This document shows positions 1 to 7,496 of a DNA stretch of 64,000 bases, in pieces (position 1 is the stretch's first letter; every line of letters starts with the position of its first letter). The stretch is from Amycolatopsis lexingtonensis. GTDB taxonomy: Bacteria > Actinomycetota > Actinomycetes > Mycobacteriales > Pseudonocardiaceae. The notes beneath the pieces were generated by a model. It saw only the letters and a program-made list of their open reading frames with translations. It had not been told where the DNA came from and ran no database searches. Made by a program: the position numbers and the translations under genes. The DNA is taken from NCBI RefSeq assembly GCF_014873755.1, contig NZ_JADBEG010000001.1:6112501-6176500 (forward strand). Reading direction: 5' to 3'.

Positions 1-510
1 GTCGACGCCCGACCAGCCGGACGTCGGCTTCGCGGCGCGGAAGTTCGCCCATTCGGACAGGTTCGCCTTGCCGAGGATCACCGCTCCGGCGTCCCGCAAC
101 CGGGTGATCAGCGTGGCGTCCTTCGCCGGGAAGCTGCGCAGGGCGCGCGAGCCGGCCGTCGTCCACTGGTCGCGGGTGTCGACGTTGTCCTTGACCAGCA
201 CCGGGATGCCGTCGAGGGGGCCGCGCAGGTGGTGCGCACGGCGCCGGGCGTCGCTCGCGGCGGCCTGGCTCAACGCCGCCGGGTTGAGTGCCAGTACGGC
301 GTTGACCTTGCCGTCGACCCGGTGGATCCGGTCGAGGTAAGTGCTGGTCAGGCCCACCGCGGTGAGCCGGCCGGACGCCATCCGCGCCTGCAGCGCCGGG
401 ATGTCGGCCGAGTCGAGGTCGAAGCGCGGCGGTGCCGCTGTCGCGGGTGCGCTCGTGACGAGCGTGAGTGCGGCGGCCAGGATCGCGAGGAACACCGGCC
501 GCCGCCCCAT
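1..510 (-). CDS. secreted amidase-signature family protein (C-terminal part outside window)
   Basis: The reverse strand from the ATG at 508-510 stays open to base 1, giving the first 170 residues. Residues 1-26 form a signal peptide (MGRRPVFLAILAAALTLVTS, then an APATAA cleavage region). The mature part reads as the N-terminus of an amidase-signature hydrolase: an ALNPAAL segment, then GIPVLVKDN, whose Lys is the base of the Ser-cisSer-Lys triad, then ILGKANLSEWANFR. The glycine/serine-rich stretch with the other two catalytic serines lies outside the window. The start codon overlaps the glnA2 stop by one base (TGATG), so the two are probably translationally coupled. The amide substrate cannot be deduced. 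The family call is firm; export is inferred from the signal peptide. Confidence 0.85.
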   Translation of the reverse strand, partial: MGRRPVFLAILAAALTLVTSAPATAAPPRFDLDSADIPALQARMASGRLTAVGLTSTYLDRIHRVDGKVNAVLALNPAALSQAAASDARRRAHHLRGPLDGIPVLVKDNVDTRDQWTTAGSRALRSFPAKDATLITRLRDAGAVILGKANLSEWANFRAAKPTSGWSGVD

Positions 511-1853
511 CAGAGCACCGGGAGGAGCGTCCGGAGTTCGTACGGGGTGACCGCGCTGCGGTAGTTGTCCCACTCCACGCGCTTGTTCCGCAGGAAGAAG
601 TCGTAGACGTGCTCGCCGAGCGCTTCCGGCAGGAGTTCGGACTTCTCCATCTCCGCCAGCGCCTCCCCCAGGTTCTGCGGCAGCTGCGAGTACCCCGCGG
701 CGCGCCGCTCGGCGTCGCTGAGCTGCCAGATGTTGTCCTCGGCCGGTGGCGGCAGCTCGTAGCCCTTCTCGATCCCCTTCAGCCCGGCGGCCAGGATGAC
801 CGAGTACGCCAGGTACGGGTTGCACGCCGAGTCCAGCGTACGGATCTCCACCCGTCGGGATGACGCCTTTCCGGGTGAATACATCGGGACGCGGACGAGC
901 GCGGAGCGGTTCGCGCGGCCCCACGAGACCGTCGTCGGCGCTTCACTGCCGCTGATCAGGCGTTTGTAGGAGTTCACCCACTGGTTGGTGACCGCCGAGA
1001 TCTCCTTGGCGTGGTGCAGCAGGCCGGCGACGAACGCCTTGCCGGTCGCCGACAGCTCGTGCGGGTCCTCGGCGTCGTAGAAGGCGTTGCGATCGCCTTC
1101 GAACAGGCTGATGTGGGTGTGCATGCCCGACCCGGGCTGGTCGGTGAACGGCTTCGGCATGAACGTCGCGCGCACGCCCTGGGTCAGCGCGACCTCCTTG
1201 ACGACGTAGCGGAACGTCATCACGTTGTCGGCCATCGTCAGCGCATCGGCGTAACGGAGGTCGATCTCCTGCTGCCCCGGTGCCCCTTCGTGGTGGCTGA
1301 ACTCGACCGAGATGCCCATCGCCTCGAGGGTCTCGATGGCATGCCGGCGGAAGTGCGTCGCCGTCGCGTGGCTGGCCTGGTCGAAGTAGCCGCCGTTGTC
1401 CGCGGGCTCCGGCTCGCTGCCGTCGTCGGGCAGGTTGGCGAGGAGGAAGAACTCGATCTCCGGGTGCACGTAGCAGGTGAAGCCCGCTTCGGCGGCCTTC
1501 GACAGCTGACGCCGGAGGACGTGCCGAGGGTCGGCCCACGACGGCGAGCCGTCCGGCATCGCGATGTCGCAGAACATGCGGGCCGAGTACGGGCCGCCGT
1601 CGGGGGTCTCCCACGGCAGGACCTGGAAGGTGGCCGGGTCGGGCTTGGCGACCATGTCCGATTCGTAGACGCGCGCGAAGCCCTCGATGGCGGAGCCGTC
1701 GAAGCCGATTCCCTCGTTGAACGCGCCTTCGAGCTCGGCCGGCGCGACCGCGACGGACTTGAGGAACCCCAGCACATCGGTGAACCAGAGACGGACGAAA
1801 CGGATGTCGCGCTCCTCGAGCGTGCGGAGCACGAATTCCTGCTGGCGATCCAT
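510..1853 (-). CDS. glnA2: type I glutamine synthetase, GlnA2 class
   Basis: A 447-residue cytoplasmic enzyme of the glutamine synthetase fold. The beta-grasp N-domain includes FNEGIGFDGSAIEGFARV. The catalytic domain includes EIEFFLL, HHEGAPGQQEID, MPKPF...GSGMHTHISL and the Arg-rich segment near residues 320-350. The C-terminus lacks the NLYDLP adenylylation motif of GlnA1 and has DNIWQLS there, so it should not be controlled by GlnE. Length and sequence match actinobacterial GlnA2 (M. tuberculosis Rv2222c). In Streptomyces the GlnA2/GlnA3 class has been described as gamma-glutamylating polyamines rather than ammonia. That is relevant because a polyamine/GABA island lies about 22 kb away, but the substrate here is inferred. 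It overlaps the amidase start by one base. Confidence 0.9.
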   Translation of the reverse strand: MDRQQEFVLRTLEERDIRFVRLWFTDVLGFLKSVAVAPAELEGAFNEGIGFDGSAIEGFARVYESDMVAKPDPATFQVLPWETPDGGPYSARMFCDIAMPDGSPSWADPRHVLRRQLSKAAEAGFTCYVHPEIEFFLLANLPDDGSEPEPADNGGYFDQASHATATHFRRHAIETLEAMGISVEFSHHEGAPGQQEIDLRYADALTMADNVMTFRYVVKEVALTQGVRATFMPKPFTDQPGSGMHTHISLFEGDRNAFYDAEDPHELSATGKAFVAGLLHHAKEISAVTNQWVNSYKRLISGSEAPTTVSWGRANRSALVRVPMYSPGKASSRRVEIRTLDSACNPYLAYSVILAAGLKGIEKGYELPPPAEDNIWQLSDAERRAAGYSQLPQNLGEALAEMEKSELLPEALGEHVYDFFLRNKRVEWDNYRSAVTPYELRTLLPVL

Positions 1854-1913
1854 GGCCGCACCCTAACGACAGCGTGTTAACGGGATGTTTCACGACGCGC
1901 CGAGGGTGACGAA

Positions 1914-1952
1914 GTCAGGTCGCGAGCACCGGAACGGGGTTCTTCGCGCGGG
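1914..1952. repeat. 39-bp copy of the 3' end of the MFS gene
   Basis: Bases 1914-1952 match 2309-2347 at 37 of 39 positions. The second copy is the end of the MFS coding sequence, including its stop and the codons for the C-terminal KNPVPVLAS. The copy between glnA2 and the MFS gene has no open frame attached. It looks like the remnant of a duplicated or deleted paralogue. Confidence 0.75.
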
Positions 1953-2085
1953 CCCCGGGGCGCGCCTCGAGTTCGATGTGGACCGGCGGCCCGGGCGCAG
2001 GTCTCCGCGAAGTCAAGGCGGCGCTCACGGTCCGGTGGAAGCGGACCCGCCAAGGTCGCGACACCACGGCAGTCACCTGAAGGGT

Positions 2086-2102
2086 GTGAACGACCCGTTC
2101 AC
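2086..2102. repeat. short palindrome GTGAAC-N5-GTTCAC
   Basis: GTGAAC, five bases, then GTTCAC. The core TGAACGACCCGTTCA resembles the TGAATGACTCATTCA core of the larger palindrome 60 bases downstream (shared pattern TGAAYGACYCRTTCA). It may be a diverged member of the same repeat family, or an operator. Confidence 0.4.
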
Positions 2103-2162
2103 CTCGCCTGACGTCAGGGCTCCGGCAAAGTCGCGTCGTTGCAGCCCGCAGCGTTGCACCAG

Positions 2163-2217
2163 CGTCTTGAATGACTCATTCAGGACCTCCGAAGACCTGA
2201 ATGAGTCATTCAAGACG
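2163..2217. repeat. perfect 22-bp inverted repeat built from a 15-bp palindrome
   Basis: Arms 2163-2184 and 2196-2217 are perfect reverse complements separated by 11 bases. Each arm contains TGAATGACTCATTCA or its complement, itself a palindrome with 7-bp arms around one base, so the element is a palindrome of palindromes. It is AT-richer than its surroundings. The rest of 1854-2309 holds no credible gene. It may act as a transcription terminator for the MFS gene or be a dispersed intergenic repeat. Confidence 0.85.
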
Positions 2218-2309
2218 TCGCGCGAGCGGGTCACCGACGGCAGAGCGGCCCAGCCGCGTGACTTTGCCGGGACCCTGTCGCCCGGCAGACCTGCGGAGAG
2301 CGGGCGACG

Positions 2310-3590
2310 TCAGCTTGCGAGCACCGGAACGGGGTTCTTCGCGCGGGTGATGGCCAGAGACGCCGCCGACGCGATCACCGCCAGGACCGCCGCCGCGTAC
2401 CAGGCCACGTTGTAGTTGCCGAGCTGGTCGCGGACCAGGCCCGCGGCCGAGGCGGCGAACGCCGCGCCGAGCTGGTGGCTGGCGAAGACCCAGCCGAACA
2501 CGATCGGGCCGGCGTCGCCGAACGCGCGGACGCAGAGCGCCACCGTCGGGGGGACCGTGGCCACCCAGTCGAGGCCGTAGAACAGGATGAACGCCCACAT
2601 GCTCGGCTGCACGCTGTCCGTGAACAGCTGCGGGAGCAGCGCCAGCGACAACCCGCGCAAGGCGTAGTAGACGCCGAGCAGGAGGCGTGGGTCGACGCGG
2701 TCGGTGAGCCAGCCCGAAAAAATCGTGCCGACGACGTCGAAGACGCCGACCAGGGCCAGGAGGCTCGCCGCGGTCGTCTGGGGCATGCCGTGGTCGTGGG
2801 CGGCCGGGACGAAGTGGGTGCCGACCAGGCCGTTCGTCGTCGCGCCGCAGATCGCGAAGCCGACCGCCAGCAGCCAGAACGTGCGGGTGCGGGCGGCCTG
2901 GCGCAGCACCGAGAGGGCGCGGCGGACCGAGCCGGTCGTCGGGACCGGGCGCGTGACCTGCGCGTCCGCCGGCGCGCCGTAGGCCGTGGTGCCGACGTCG
3001 GCCGGGTGGTCGCGGATGACCAGCAGGACCACCGGGACGACCGCGAGCGCGGCGATCGCGATGACCAGCGACGCCGTCCGCCAGCCGGAGCTCACCGCGA
3101 GGTTCGCGATGAGCGGGAGGAAGATCAGCTGGCCGGTGGCGCCCGCCGCGGTCAGGACGCCGGTGACGACGCCGCGGCTGCGGACGAACCAGCGGGCCGC
3201 GACCATCGCGGCGAACCCCATGGCCATCGAGCCGGTGCCCAGGCCGACCAGGACGCCCCAGCACAGGATGAGCTGCCAGCTCGCGGTCATGAACACCGTG
3301 CCGCCCGCGCCGAGGGCGATGACGAACAGCGCCGTCGCCGACACGCGGCGGATGCCGAAGCGCTCCATCAGCGCGGCCGCGAAGGGCGCGAAGAGGCCGA
3401 ACAGCACGAGGTTGACCGACACGGCCGAACTGATCGTGGTCGTGGACCAGCCGAACTCCGCGTGGAGCGGTTCGATGAGGACGCCGGGCGCGGCGCGGAA
3501 GCCGGCGGAAGCGAGCAGCGCGACGAAGGCGGCACCGGCGATCGGCCAGGCGCGGTGCAGCTTCCGGGCGGGACGGGTCTCAACAGTCAC
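2310..3590 (-). CDS. MFS transporter, oxalate/formate-antiporter-like
   Basis: About 426 residues with twelve predicted membrane segments in two bundles (AWPIAGAAFVALLA, VNLVLFGLFAPFAAALM, LVGLGTGSMAMGFAAMVAARWF, then LLAVGFAICGATTNGLVGTH, LVGVFDVVGTIFSGWLTDRV and others). The charged loop MERFGIRRVS after TM2 and the WLTDRVDPR loop after TM8 are MFS signature positions. Similarity is best with oxalate/formate- or monocarboxylate-type MFS proteins, but the substrate is unknown. The GTG at 3588-3590 (VTVETRPARKLHRA) gives a normal short N-terminus; the frame continues to an ATG at 3662, which would add 24 non-membrane residues. It is divergent from the lipoprotein gene with 87 bp between. A copy of its last 39 bases lies at 1914-1952. 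Confidence 0.85.
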   Translation of the reverse strand: MTVETRPARKLHRAWPIAGAAFVALLASAGFRAAPGVLIEPLHAEFGWSTTTISSAVSVNLVLFGLFAPFAAALMERFGIRRVSATALFVIALGAGGTVFMTASWQLILCWGVLVGLGTGSMAMGFAAMVAARWFVRSRGVVTGVLTAAGATGQLIFLPLIANLAVSSGWRTASLVIAIAALAVVPVVLLVIRDHPADVGTTAYGAPADAQVTRPVPTTGSVRRALSVLRQAARTRTFWLLAVGFAICGATTNGLVGTHFVPAAHDHGMPQTTAASLLALVGVFDVVGTIFSGWLTDRVDPRLLLGVYYALRGLSLALLPQLFTDSVQPSMWAFILFYGLDWVATVPPTVALCVRAFGDAGPIVFGWVFASHQLGAAFAASAAGLVRDQLGNYNVAWYAAAVLAVIASAASLAITRAKNPVPVLAS

Positions 3591-3677
3591 CCCAGCAGTT
3601 TCACCGCGCGCGCGGGACGTCGAAAGTGGCCGAGAGGACATCATCCGCAAGGATCGGGCCACGACTACTCTCGCGGC

Positions 3678-4334
3678 ATGCCCCGCCTCGCCCTCCTGCT
3701 CGTGCTCCTGCTGACCGCCGGCTGCACCGGATCACCGGACACTCGGGGGCCCTTCCCCGCGGGCGGCGAGCTGGTCCGCGACGCCGCGACGTCGTTCGCC
3801 GCGGTCCGGAGCGTGCACTTCGCGGCCGGTGTCAACGGCGTGCTCCCGGGCTTCCCGCTCCGGCAGATCGAGGGTGACGCGACCCTCGACGACGGCAGCG
3901 GGGCGACCGGCGCGGCCGACGTCCAGGACGGTGACGGGCACACCAAGTTCCGCTTCACCGTGCGCAAGGACGAGGTCACGACGGATCCCGACGTCGGGCG
4001 CCTGCCGGAGATGTACACCGTGGGGGCGTTCCTGGGCCCGTCCGCCGGGCTGAAGCGGCTCCTGGACGGCGTGACCGACGCCAAGACCGAGGGCAGGGAG
4101 AACGTCGACGGCGCCGCGGCGCTGCGCGTCGGCGGCAAGGTGCCCGCGGCCGTCGCGCACGGCGTGCTGCCGCAGGTCACCGAGGACGTCATCGTCAAGG
4201 TGTGGGTGTCGGCCGACGGGCCGCGGCGGTTCGCCCGCCTGTGGGTGCAGATCCCGCCGGCCGGGGACCACCTCAGCCCCGTGATGATCGAACTGTCGCT
4301 GACCAGGCAGAACGAGCCGGTGGACCTCGGCTAG
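3678..4334 (+). CDS. LppX/LprAFG-family lipoprotein
   Basis: 218 residues starting with a lipoprotein signal (MPRLALLLVLLLTAGC; lipobox LTAGC, lipidated Cys at residue 16). The mature domain follows the LppX_LprAFG pattern: a helix ending VRSVHFAAGVNGVLPGFPLRQIEGDATL, repeated beta strands (KFRFTVRKDEV, DVIVKVWVSADGPRRFARLWV) and a central helical insertion with GPSAGLKRLLDGVTDAK. Mycobacterial relatives LprG and LppX carry lipids or glycolipids from the membrane to the envelope, and a similar role is inferred. It ends convergently with the hydrolase at 4331-5794: the two stop codons share the sequence CTAG at 4331-4334. LprG is usually co-operonic with an MFS pump; here an MFS gene is next to it but divergent. 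Confidence 0.82.
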   Translation: MPRLALLLVLLLTAGCTGSPDTRGPFPAGGELVRDAATSFAAVRSVHFAAGVNGVLPGFPLRQIEGDATLDDGSGATGAADVQDGDGHTKFRFTVRKDEVTTDPDVGRLPEMYTVGAFLGPSAGLKRLLDGVTDAKTEGRENVDGAAALRVGGKVPAAVAHGVLPQVTEDVIVKVWVSADGPRRFARLWVQIPPAGDHLSPVMIELSLTRQNEPVDLG

Positions 4335-5794
4335 CAGCGAGTGCTCGCGGCGGTGCCGCCGATCAGGTAGGCGATGCCCGCGCGGTCCACGCACGCGTTG
4401 CCCTGCAGGAACACCGTGTGCTGGACGCCTTCGTAGGTGAGCAGGACGCCGTCGAGGTCCTTCGCGAGGGCCACGCCCTGGCGGTACGGCGTCGCCGGGT
4501 CGTGGGTGGTCGAGACGACCAGCGGCTTCGGGAGCCCGGGCGCGCGCGGCGGGTGCTCGGCCGACGTCGGCGGGACCGGCCAGGTCGAGCAGATGTCCAG
4601 TTCGCTCGTGTCGGGCGTGCCGCCGGCCAGGAAGGGCGCGCCGGCCAGCATCTCCCCGTGCGCGCGGTCGATCGCGGCCCGGTCGGTCAGCCGGGTGTGG
4701 TCGACGCAGCGGACGGCGAAGTACGCGTCGATCGCGCCGCCGTAGTGGCCGTCCGGGTCGCGCTCGTAGTAGTCGTCCGCGAAGGCCAGCAGCGTCCGGC
4801 CGTTGCCCTGGGACACCTGCGCGAGCGCGGCTTTCAGGGCGGGCCAGTCGCCGCGGGAGTAGAGCCCGGCGAACGTGCCCGTGATCGCGTCCTCGAACGA
4901 CAGCTTCCGGGTCCCCGCCGGGAGCGGCTTCGCGATCAGCGGACGCACGAGCCGCTGGAACGCTTCGGTGCTGCCCGCGAACGGGCACGCGCACCACCGG
5001 GTGAACTCGTTCAGCGCGTCCTGGAAGCCCGCGGCCTGCGTGACCAGCGAGTCCACCAGGCTCTGCGCCGGGTCGACGGCGCCGTCGAGCAGCAGCGCGC
5101 GGACGTTGCGCGGGTACGCCTCGGCGTAGGCCGCGCCGATCTGCGTCCCGTACGAATAGCCGAGGTAGGTGAGCTTCTCGTCGCCGAGCGCGGCGCGCAG
5201 GACGTCGAGGTCGCGGACGACGTCCCGGGTGCCCGCGTTGGCGAGGAACTCCTTGCCGTACTTCGTCGCTTCGGCGCACTTCGCGCCGTACGCGGTCGTC
5301 TCGGCGAGCTGCTTTTTCACCCCATCAGGCGACGCATCGCTCTCGATGTCCGACGCGCGGTCCGCGTCCTGCTCGGCGTCGGTGCGGCAGGTGATCCGCG
5401 GCTCGCTGGTGCCGACGCCGCGCGGGTCGAAGCCGACCAGGTCGAACCGGTCGAGCAGGGGCGCGGCGGCGGGCGACTTCGCCAGCGCCGCGGCCGTCGC
5501 CGTCCCCGAACCGCCCGGGCCGCCGGGGTTGACGACCAGCGAGCCGATCCGCTGCTTCGCCGCCTTGTGCCGGAGCAGGCCGGCCGTGACGGTCTTGCCG
5601 TCCGGCGCCGCGTAGTCCAGCGGCACGGTCAGGTGCGCGCAGTCCAGCCCCTGCCCGCACGGGGTCCAGGTGAGCTGCTGCGAGGTGAACTTCTTCAGGT
5701 CGGGAGGCCTCGGTGGCGGCGGCACGGGCGCCGGAGCACTCGTGCACGCCGCCAGCAGCAGGACCGGCGCCAGCGCCGCTACTGCCCGGAGCAC
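4331..5794 (-). CDS. exported alpha/beta hydrolase, Hip1/CaeA (tripeptidyl aminopeptidase-like) family, copy 1
   Basis: 487 residues from a GTG whose first 16 bases overlap the end of the upstream paralogue. The N-terminus is a lipoprotein signal (VLRAVAALAPVLLLAAC). The hydrolase core shows PLDYAAPDGKTVTAGLLRHKA, oxyanion loop VNPGGPGGSG, FDPRGVGTSEP, nucleophile motif YLGYSYGT (Ser near residue 210), and the C-terminal TAP-like domain with THDPATPYRQGVALA and catalytic His in GVQHTVFLQG. Two Cys near the end (NACVD, STRC) could form a disulfide. It is paralogous to the gene at 5779-7401. The pair resembles Rv2223c/Rv2224c of M. tuberculosis, where Rv2224c (Hip1/CaeA) is a cell-envelope serine hydrolase. 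The physiological substrate is not known from sequence. Confidence 0.88.
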   Translation of the reverse strand: MLRAVAALAPVLLLAACTSAPAPVPPPPRPPDLKKFTSQQLTWTPCGQGLDCAHLTVPLDYAAPDGKTVTAGLLRHKAAKQRIGSLVVNPGGPGGSGTATAAALAKSPAAAPLLDRFDLVGFDPRGVGTSEPRITCRTDAEQDADRASDIESDASPDGVKKQLAETTAYGAKCAEATKYGKEFLANAGTRDVVRDLDVLRAALGDEKLTYLGYSYGTQIGAAYAEAYPRNVRALLLDGAVDPAQSLVDSLVTQAAGFQDALNEFTRWCACPFAGSTEAFQRLVRPLIAKPLPAGTRKLSFEDAITGTFAGLYSRGDWPALKAALAQVSQGNGRTLLAFADDYYERDPDGHYGGAIDAYFAVRCVDHTRLTDRAAIDRAHGEMLAGAPFLAGGTPDTSELDICSTWPVPPTSAEHPPRAPGLPKPLVVSTTHDPATPYRQGVALAKDLDGVLLTYEGVQHTVFLQGNACVDRAGIAYLIGGTAASTRC

Positions 5795-7401
5795 CGGGTC
5801 CCGTCCGGCGGCACCGTGCCGTCGACGAGGTAGTCCACGCCCGCCTCGTCCACGCACTTCACGCCCTGGAGGAACACCGTGTGCTGGGTGCCCTCGAAGG
5901 TCAGCAGCGCGCCCTTCAGGCCCTTCGCGAGGTTGACGCCGGCCTGGTACGGCGTCGCCGGGTCGTTGGTCGTCGAGATGACCAGCGTCTTCGCCAGGCC
6001 TTCGACGTTCGGCACGTGTGGCTCGGACGTGTTCGGCACCGGCCAGAACGCGCACGCGTCCCGGGCGGCCGAAGCCGGGCGGCCGTCGTCGAGGAACGGC
6101 GCCACCTTCACGTACTCCTCCTGCGCCTTGAGGATGACGGCCGGGTCCGTGACGCGCGGGTCGTCGACGCAGCGGATCGCGGTGAAGGCGTCCTGCGTGG
6201 TGCCGTACTTACCGTCGGTGTCGCGCTCGTTGTAGATGTCCGCGAGCTTTTCCAGCGTCGCGCCGCGCTGCTGCTTCAGCTCGTTGAGGCCGGAGTTGAG
6301 GGTGTCCCAGAGGCTCTCCTGGTAGAGCGCCTGGATGACGCCGGTGGTGGCGTCCTCGTAGGAGAGCTTGCGGCCGTCCCCGACCGGCACCGGGAAGTCG
6401 ATCAGCGGCCGGACGAGGTCCTGGAACGCCTTCACCGCGGCGTTCGCGTCGCCGCCGAGCGCGCAGTCCTGCTGGCCGGCGCACCACTTGGCGAACTCGG
6501 TGAACGCCGTCCCGAAGCCCTGGCCCTGCGCGACCAGCGACTCGACGGCGTCCTGCTCGGGGTCGACCGCGCCGTCGAGGATCATCCCGCGGACGTTCTT
6601 CGGGAACGCCTCGGCGTAGGCCGACCCGATCCGGGTGCCGTAGGAGTAGCCCAAATAGGTCAACTTTTCGTCGCCGAGGACCGAGCGGAGGACGTCCAGG
6701 TCCTTCACGACGTCCCGGGTGCCGACATTCGCCAGCATCCCGGCGCCGTCGTCGGTGCGCTGGGCGCACTTCGCGGCGAAGTCCTTTTCCTGCGCTTCCT
6801 GCTTGAGCACCCCGGACGGCGAGCCGTCGGTCTCGCTGTCGTCGGCGCGGTCGGCGTCGCGCTCGGAGTCGGTCAGGCAGTGGATGGCCGGCTGGCTCGC
6901 GCCGATGCCCCGCGGGTCGAAGCCGACCAGGTCGAAGCGCTTGGCCAGGCCGCTGCTGGTGGCCGGCTTGACCAGCCCGGCGGCCGCGACCATGCCCGAG
7001 GCACCCGGCCCGCCCGGGTTGACGACCAGCGACCCGATCCGGGAGCCGGCGTCCGACGCCTTGTGCCGGAGCAGGCCCAGCGTGATGGTGTCCCCCGCCG
7101 GCTTCGCGTAGTCCAGCGGCACGGTCAACCGGGCGCACTGGACGTCTTTCGCCTGGAACGCCGACCGCGAGTCTTCCGATGTCGCGTAAGGTGCGCAGTC
7201 GGCCCAGGACAGGCTCTGGCCGTAGAACCGCTCCAGTCCGGCCGGCACCGGCCCGGACGGCGGGTGCGACTCCGTCGTCGGCGCGACCGGCGCCGGCTTG
7301 CCGGATGACGTGCAGGCGGCCAGCGAGGCCGCGATCAGCACGGATGTCGCAATTGCGGTGATCCGGCGACGACCGGACCTGGCGCTGGGATGAGGGAACA
7401 C
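5779..7401 (-). CDS. exported alpha/beta hydrolase, Hip1/CaeA (tripeptidyl aminopeptidase-like) family, copy 2
   Basis: 540 residues from the GTG at 7401, chosen because it places a lipoprotein signal with lipobox LAAC about 35 residues in. The frame also has a GTG at 7506, which would add 35 uncharacteristic residues and run into the secA2 start. Motifs: PLDYAKPAGDTITLGLLRHKA, VNPGGPGASG, FDPRGIGASQP, YLGYSYGT (Ser near residue 250), TTNDPATPYQAGVNLA and GTQHTVFLQGVKCVDEAG. It shares the whole domain order with the downstream copy and overlaps it by 16 bases, so the two form one operon. It is divergent from secA2 across 95 bp. The order glnA2 / hydrolase pair / panB recalls Rv2222c-Rv2225 in M. 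tuberculosis. Confidence 0.88.
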   Translation of the reverse strand: MFPHPSARSGRRRITAIATSVLIAASLAACTSSGKPAPVAPTTESHPPSGPVPAGLERFYGQSLSWADCAPYATSEDSRSAFQAKDVQCARLTVPLDYAKPAGDTITLGLLRHKASDAGSRIGSLVVNPGGPGASGMVAAAGLVKPATSSGLAKRFDLVGFDPRGIGASQPAIHCLTDSERDADRADDSETDGSPSGVLKQEAQEKDFAAKCAQRTDDGAGMLANVGTRDVVKDLDVLRSVLGDEKLTYLGYSYGTRIGSAYAEAFPKNVRGMILDGAVDPEQDAVESLVAQGQGFGTAFTEFAKWCAGQQDCALGGDANAAVKAFQDLVRPLIDFPVPVGDGRKLSYEDATTGVIQALYQESLWDTLNSGLNELKQQRGATLEKLADIYNERDTDGKYGTTQDAFTAIRCVDDPRVTDPAVILKAQEEYVKVAPFLDDGRPASAARDACAFWPVPNTSEPHVPNVEGLAKTLVISTTNDPATPYQAGVNLAKGLKGALLTFEGTQHTVFLQGVKCVDEAGVDYLVDGTVPPDGTRCSGQ

Positions 7402-7496
7402 GGTTGGATCGTCCCATCCGGCCGCGGAACTCGAACGCACCACCGCCACGTTGGGTGGGGCAGGCCGGTCGAGCGAGAGAGAACGGGAGACCAGGG

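Noticed and set aside
1876..1891. Possible GlnR box upstream of glnA2 (GTTAAC with GTTTC)
   Set aside because: The halves do not follow the gTnAC-n6-GaAAC order on one strand in either direction, and the element overlaps the expected start region. Not strong enough to list.
2475..3677. Upstream extension of the lipoprotein frame antisense to the MFS gene
   Set aside because: It is Arg/Ala-rich low complexity, while the ATG at 3678 gives a proper lipoprotein signal.
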